A stretch of DNA of 8,300 nt from Deltaproteobacteria bacterium (GTDB lineage: Bacteria > Myxococcota > XYA12-FULL-58-9 > JAUUZB01): NCBI GenBank assembly GCA_030590185.1, contig JAUUZB010000112.1, forward strand, positions 1 to 8,300, in the 5' to 3' direction. Position numbers and translations under genes: made by a program. Numbering within the stretch: the first letter of the stretch is position 1; each line of letters begins with the position of its first letter. Positions 6,175-8,300 of this stretch are shown here, in pieces. Below the pieces are notes generated by a model, which did not search any database, was not told the origin of the DNA, and saw only the letters and a list, made by a program, of their open reading frames with translations.

Positions 6175-7116
6175 ATGCTGCTCCTGAGCGACTGCCCCGA
6201 ACGCCTGGCGGGATTTTTCGCCACGGACCCCGCCTGGACTCGAGTCGCGCCAGACGACCTGGCAGCGGCCGACCTCGCACTCTGGGCCGCGGTGGGCACC
6301 GATCGGCCCCTGTGGACGGCGCAGGTCGCTGGCCCAGGAGCGCTCTGGTCGCGCGCCCTGATCGTGGCCGAAGCGCCGGGCTCGCAATACGACGCCCTGC
6401 GTACCCTGATGGCGAGCCCCATCCCACCGGAAGGGCCGGTAGCTTGCCTCGCCCTGAGTGGTCGCGATTTCCACGGACAGCGGGGCCGCCCTTGGGTGGC
6501 ACCCGAGGGTAACCTCTTCTTGACGGTCGGCATCAGCCCCCAGGTGCCGGCGGCACCCCTGCTGGCCTCCCTGGTGATGCTACCCGCGGTCGCGGTGGTG
6601 GACGCCATCGCGCGGGTGACCGGCGACGAGCTGCGGCCGGGCATCAAATGGGTCAACGACATCCTCATCGATGGCCGTAAGGTAGCCGGGGTACTGACCT
6701 CAACCCAAACCCGGTCCGAGACCCTCGAGGGGCTGGTGCTCGGCATCGGGGTGAACGTGGCCCACGCTCCGGAGGTCACCCGATCGCCCTTCGTGCCTGG
6801 GATCGGGTGCCTCGCCGAGGCTCATCCCACGACCCCGCCGAGCGTCGGCGAGACCTTTTCGGCTCTGCTCGAGGCCCTCGCGGACCGCTACGATCACCTG
6901 CTGCGCCACGGACCCGAGTTGCTGTTCGAGCGCTACGTTGCCGCCTCCGTGATCATCGGCAGGCGGGTGCGGATCTATCCAGAGGGCTCCGATGGGCCGG
7001 ATTCTGGGGACGCACCGGTCGCTACGGGCGAGGTGCTCTCTATTGCACCCGACCTCTCACTTAGGCTAGGAGGCCACCCGAACCCCGTTACTCGGGGCCG
7101 CCTGGCTTTGGAATAG
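6175..7116 (+). CDS. biotin--[acetyl-CoA-carboxylase/decarboxylase] ligase, single-function type
   Basis: This 313-residue biotin-protein ligase would adenylate biotin and transfer it to the lysine of a biotin carrier domain. Seen: the ligand-loop region GRDFHGQRGRPW (96-107), GNLFLTVGI (112-120), the KWVNDILIDGRKVAGVLT block (158-175) that holds the catalytic lysine and adenylate site, LGIGVNVAH (189-197), and a C-terminal SH3-like segment (about 260-312) ending TRGRLALE. The roughly 85 residues before the ligase core lack a recognisable helix-turn-helix, so it should not act as the BirA-type repressor. The binding loop departs from the usual GRGRxGR: aligned without gaps on the conserved RGRxW end, it reads FHGQRGR. 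The gene is directly followed by OadG- and OadA-like genes, the latter an expected biotin enzyme. The start lacks a Shine-Dalgarno, and the exact N-terminus is the least certain part. Confidence 0.88.
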   Translation: MLLLSDCPERLAGFFATDPAWTRVAPDDLAAADLALWAAVGTDRPLWTAQVAGPGALWSRALIVAEAPGSQYDALRTLMASPIPPEGPVACLALSGRDFHGQRGRPWVAPEGNLFLTVGISPQVPAAPLLASLVMLPAVAVVDAIARVTGDELRPGIKWVNDILIDGRKVAGVLTSTQTRSETLEGLVLGIGVNVAHAPEVTRSPFVPGIGCLAEAHPTTPPSVGETFSALLEALADRYDHLLRHGPELLFERYVAASVIIGRRVRIYPEGSDGPDSGDAPVATGEVLSIAPDLSLRLGGHPNPVTRGRLALE

Positions 7117-7128
7117 ATGTGATATTCC
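7110..7128 (+). promoter_or_regulatory. inverted repeat with extended -10-like element at the start of the oad genes
   Basis: GGAATA (7110-7115) and TATTCC (7123-7128) form a perfect inverted repeat around a seven-base spacer, overlapping the biotin ligase stop codon. Within it, TGTGATATT (7118-7126) resembles an extended -10 element (TGn plus GATATT), and it is markedly A/T-rich for this genome. No good -35 is present. A promoter covered by its own palindromic operator would fit, as would a simple stem in a read-through transcript. Confidence 0.3.
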
Positions 7129-7139
7129 TAGCGTCATCC

Positions 7140-7153
7140 TCGGTTTTTACCGA
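7140..7153 (+). repeat. small perfect hairpin in the leader of the OadG-like gene
   Basis: TCGGT (7140-7144) pairs perfectly with ACCGA (7149-7153) around the loop TTTT. It lies in the 85-base gap between the biotin ligase and OadG-like genes, about 40 bases before the ribosome binding site. There is no trailing T-run, so it is unlikely to be an intrinsic terminator. Confidence 0.3.
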
Positions 7154-7190
7154 CCCGAACACCATACCGACGCCTGAAGATCTGTCCGCG

Positions 7191-7197
7191 AGGAGGT
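7191..7197 (+). promoter_or_regulatory. strong Shine-Dalgarno site supporting the TTG start of the OadG-like gene
   Basis: AGGAGGT at 7191-7197 is close to a perfect anti-16S match and lies four bases before the TTG at 7202. No ATG occurs in frame until Met28, which lies inside the membrane helix, so the TTG is the credible start. Confidence 0.75.
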
Positions 7198-7201
7198 CAC
7201 C

Positions 7202-7414
7202 TTGCCTGCCATAAGTATCTTGGCTGCCTGCGGCGTTGCCTTTGCCGCCGTTTTCATTCTGCTGAGCTTTCTGGCCATCGTCATGTATGTGCTGACGCTG
7301 ACCTTCCCGCAGAAGCAACCCAAAATCGATCCGGCGCTCATCGCCGCCATCTCGAGCACGGTCTCGTCTATTTACCCGGGCGCGCGGGTCACCCGCGTCG
7401 AGGAGAAGTCATGA
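7202..7414 (+). CDS. OadG-like gamma subunit of a sodium-pump decarboxylase
   Basis: This is a 70-residue protein with one membrane helix (about residues 5-34, including ILAACGVAFAAVFILLSFLA) followed by a cytoplasmic tail with DPALIAAISSTVSSIYPG (43-60). The layout (a single N-terminal helix and a short tail with a 'DPALIAAI' helix) is that of OadG/MmdC-type gamma chains, small membrane subunits that help assemble biotin-dependent sodium-pumping decarboxylases and anchor the carboxyltransferase subunit. The start is TTG with a very strong Shine-Dalgarno. Its stop overlaps the ATG of the next gene as ATGA, indicating translational coupling with the carboxyltransferase. The beta subunit (the sodium channel, OadB-like) is not in the window and may lie beyond the right edge. 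Family assignment of such short proteins rests largely on context. Confidence 0.72.
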   Translation: MPAISILAACGVAFAAVFILLSFLAIVMYVLTLTFPQKQPKIDPALIAAISSTVSSIYPGARVTRVEEKS

Positions 7415-8300
7415 TTTTCACCGAGAACCCCAAGAAAATCCGGGTCATGTTTACGCCGTTCCGCGACGGCCTACAGAGCTCCTTTGGCGGCAAGGCCCGC
7501 CTCAAGGATATCCTTCCGGCCATGGAGGCGTCGGCGGCGGCCGGCATCCGCCACTTCGAGTTCGGCGGCGGCGCTCGCTACCAGGCTCCCTACTTCTACG
7601 TCGGCGAGGACCCCTTCAAGTGCCAGGATGAGATGCGCAAGGCGGTCGGCCCGGACGCCGACCTCCAAATCCTCACCCGCTCGGTCTCCGGCGTCACCCT
7701 GACCACCCAACGCACCGACGCCCTCACCCTGCAGGCCAAGTTGATGGCCAAGCACGCCACCACCTGGGATCGCAACTTCGACTTCATGAATGACGTCGAC
7801 AACCTCGAGAAGACCGGCCAGTCGATCGTCGAGTCCGGCATGCATCATCAAGTATGCGTCGCCCTGATGGGGATGCCATTCAAGGACGACACGGTTCACA
7901 CCGCCGAGTTCTACATCAACATCGTCAAGGATCTGCTGAGCCGCGACATCAAGATCGACTCGATCTGCATGAAGGACGCCTCCGGCACGACCGATCCAAA
8001 AACCTGCTACGAGACCGCCAAGGGCATCAAGAAGCTCCTGCCCCCGGAGGTGATCCTCTGGCAGCACACCCACGATACCGCGTCGATGGCGGTCTCCTGT
8101 TACATGGCGGGCATCGAGGGCGGCGTCGACGGCATTGACCTGTCGGTGCGGCCAATGGCCTCCGGCACCGTGCAACCGGACGTGCGCTCCATGTGGCACG
8201 CCCTCAAGGGCACCGGCTACTCCCTCGACGTGGACGAGACCAAGATGCAGGAGATCGAGGATCTCCTCAACGTGGGCCTAGCGGAGTACGACTTCGACCC
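7411..8300 (+). CDS. OadA-like biotin-dependent carboxyltransferase/decarboxylase alpha subunit (3' end beyond window)
   Basis: The frame is open from ATG 7411 to the right edge (296 full codons). This is the HMGL/DRE-type TIM-barrel carboxyltransferase domain found in oxaloacetate decarboxylase alpha and pyruvate carboxylase subunit B, which moves carboxyl groups between a 2-oxo or acyl substrate and biotin. Seen: PFRDGLQSS (16-24), matching the RDxxQS metal/substrate motif with Asp19; HFEFGGGARYQ (48-58) in the place of the usual E-x-WGGATFD; LQILTRSVSG (85-94); MKDASGTTDP (187-196) with Lys188, the expected carbamylated or active-site lysine; and the metal-binding HTHD pair His219 and His221, followed by a GVDGIDLSVRPMASGT segment. 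Several positions differ from standard OadA, so the substrate is open. A C-terminal biotin-carrier domain is expected past the edge. The ATGA overlap with the OadG-like gene and the nearby biotin ligase gene support a membrane-attached biotin enzyme. Confidence 0.88.
   Translation, partial: MIFTENPKKIRVMFTPFRDGLQSSFGGKARLKDILPAMEASAAAGIRHFEFGGGARYQAPYFYVGEDPFKCQDEMRKAVGPDADLQILTRSVSGVTLTTQRTDALTLQAKLMAKHATTWDRNFDFMNDVDNLEKTGQSIVESGMHHQVCVALMGMPFKDDTVHTAEFYINIVKDLLSRDIKIDSICMKDASGTTDPKTCYETAKGIKKLLPPEVILWQHTHDTASMAVSCYMAGIEGGVDGIDLSVRPMASGTVQPDVRSMWHALKGTGYSLDVDETKMQEIEDLLNVGLAEYDFD

Noticed and set aside
5826..6512. Plus-strand open frame crossing the methyltransferase start and the divergent region
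   Set aside because: It overlaps two well-supported genes in other frames. The translation is Arg/Gly/Pro/Ser-rich with no structure.
7083..7097. CCCCG-TTACT-CGGGG hairpin as a terminator for the biotin ligase gene
   Set aside because: It lies inside the coding region before the stop codon and has no trailing T-run.

Overview
The window is G+C-rich, with strong G/C preference at third codon positions. It carries eight genes: seven complete, and one that runs off the right edge. The content fits an anaerobic or facultative bacterium of the broad deltaproteobacterial type (Myxococcota/Desulfobacterota-like): a tungsten-type aldehyde:ferredoxin oxidoreductase with cofactor genes, and a membrane-linked biotin-dependent decarboxylase/carboxyltransferase. 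That taxonomic placement is an inference from gene content and protein style, not from a marker gene.

Left block (89-3429, + strand): three closely spaced genes form a likely operon. They encode an aldehyde:ferredoxin oxidoreductase (AOR) family enzyme, a small MoaD/ThiS-like sulfur carrier ending in Gly-Gly, and a MoeA-type molybdenum/tungsten insertase. The enzyme and two cofactor-maturation proteins together make a compact metal-pterin module.

Middle block (3430-5393, + strand): a short intergenic region with a possible promoter and a leader hairpin precedes a 75-residue acidic protein I do not recognise. A 529-residue protein follows, whose C-terminal third shows a transglutaminase-like Cys-His-Asp triad. 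The two genes are 47 bases apart and probably co-transcribed. This pair is the least explained part of the window.

A SAM-dependent methyltransferase lies on the minus strand (5401-5997), converging on the 529-residue gene with only 7 bases between the stop codons. Its start faces a 177-base divergent region (5998-6174).

Right block (6175-8300, + strand): a single-function biotin-protein ligase with a changed biotin/adenylate-binding loop and a possibly leaderless start. It is followed by a one-helix OadG-like membrane subunit and, with a 4-base ATGA overlap, an OadA-like biotin-dependent carboxyltransferase cut by the window end. The ligase is well placed to charge the biotin domain of this complex, although that domain would lie outside the window. 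No tRNA, rRNA, CRISPR array, insertion sequence or convincing intrinsic terminator was seen, and no gene-free stretch exceeds 177 bases.
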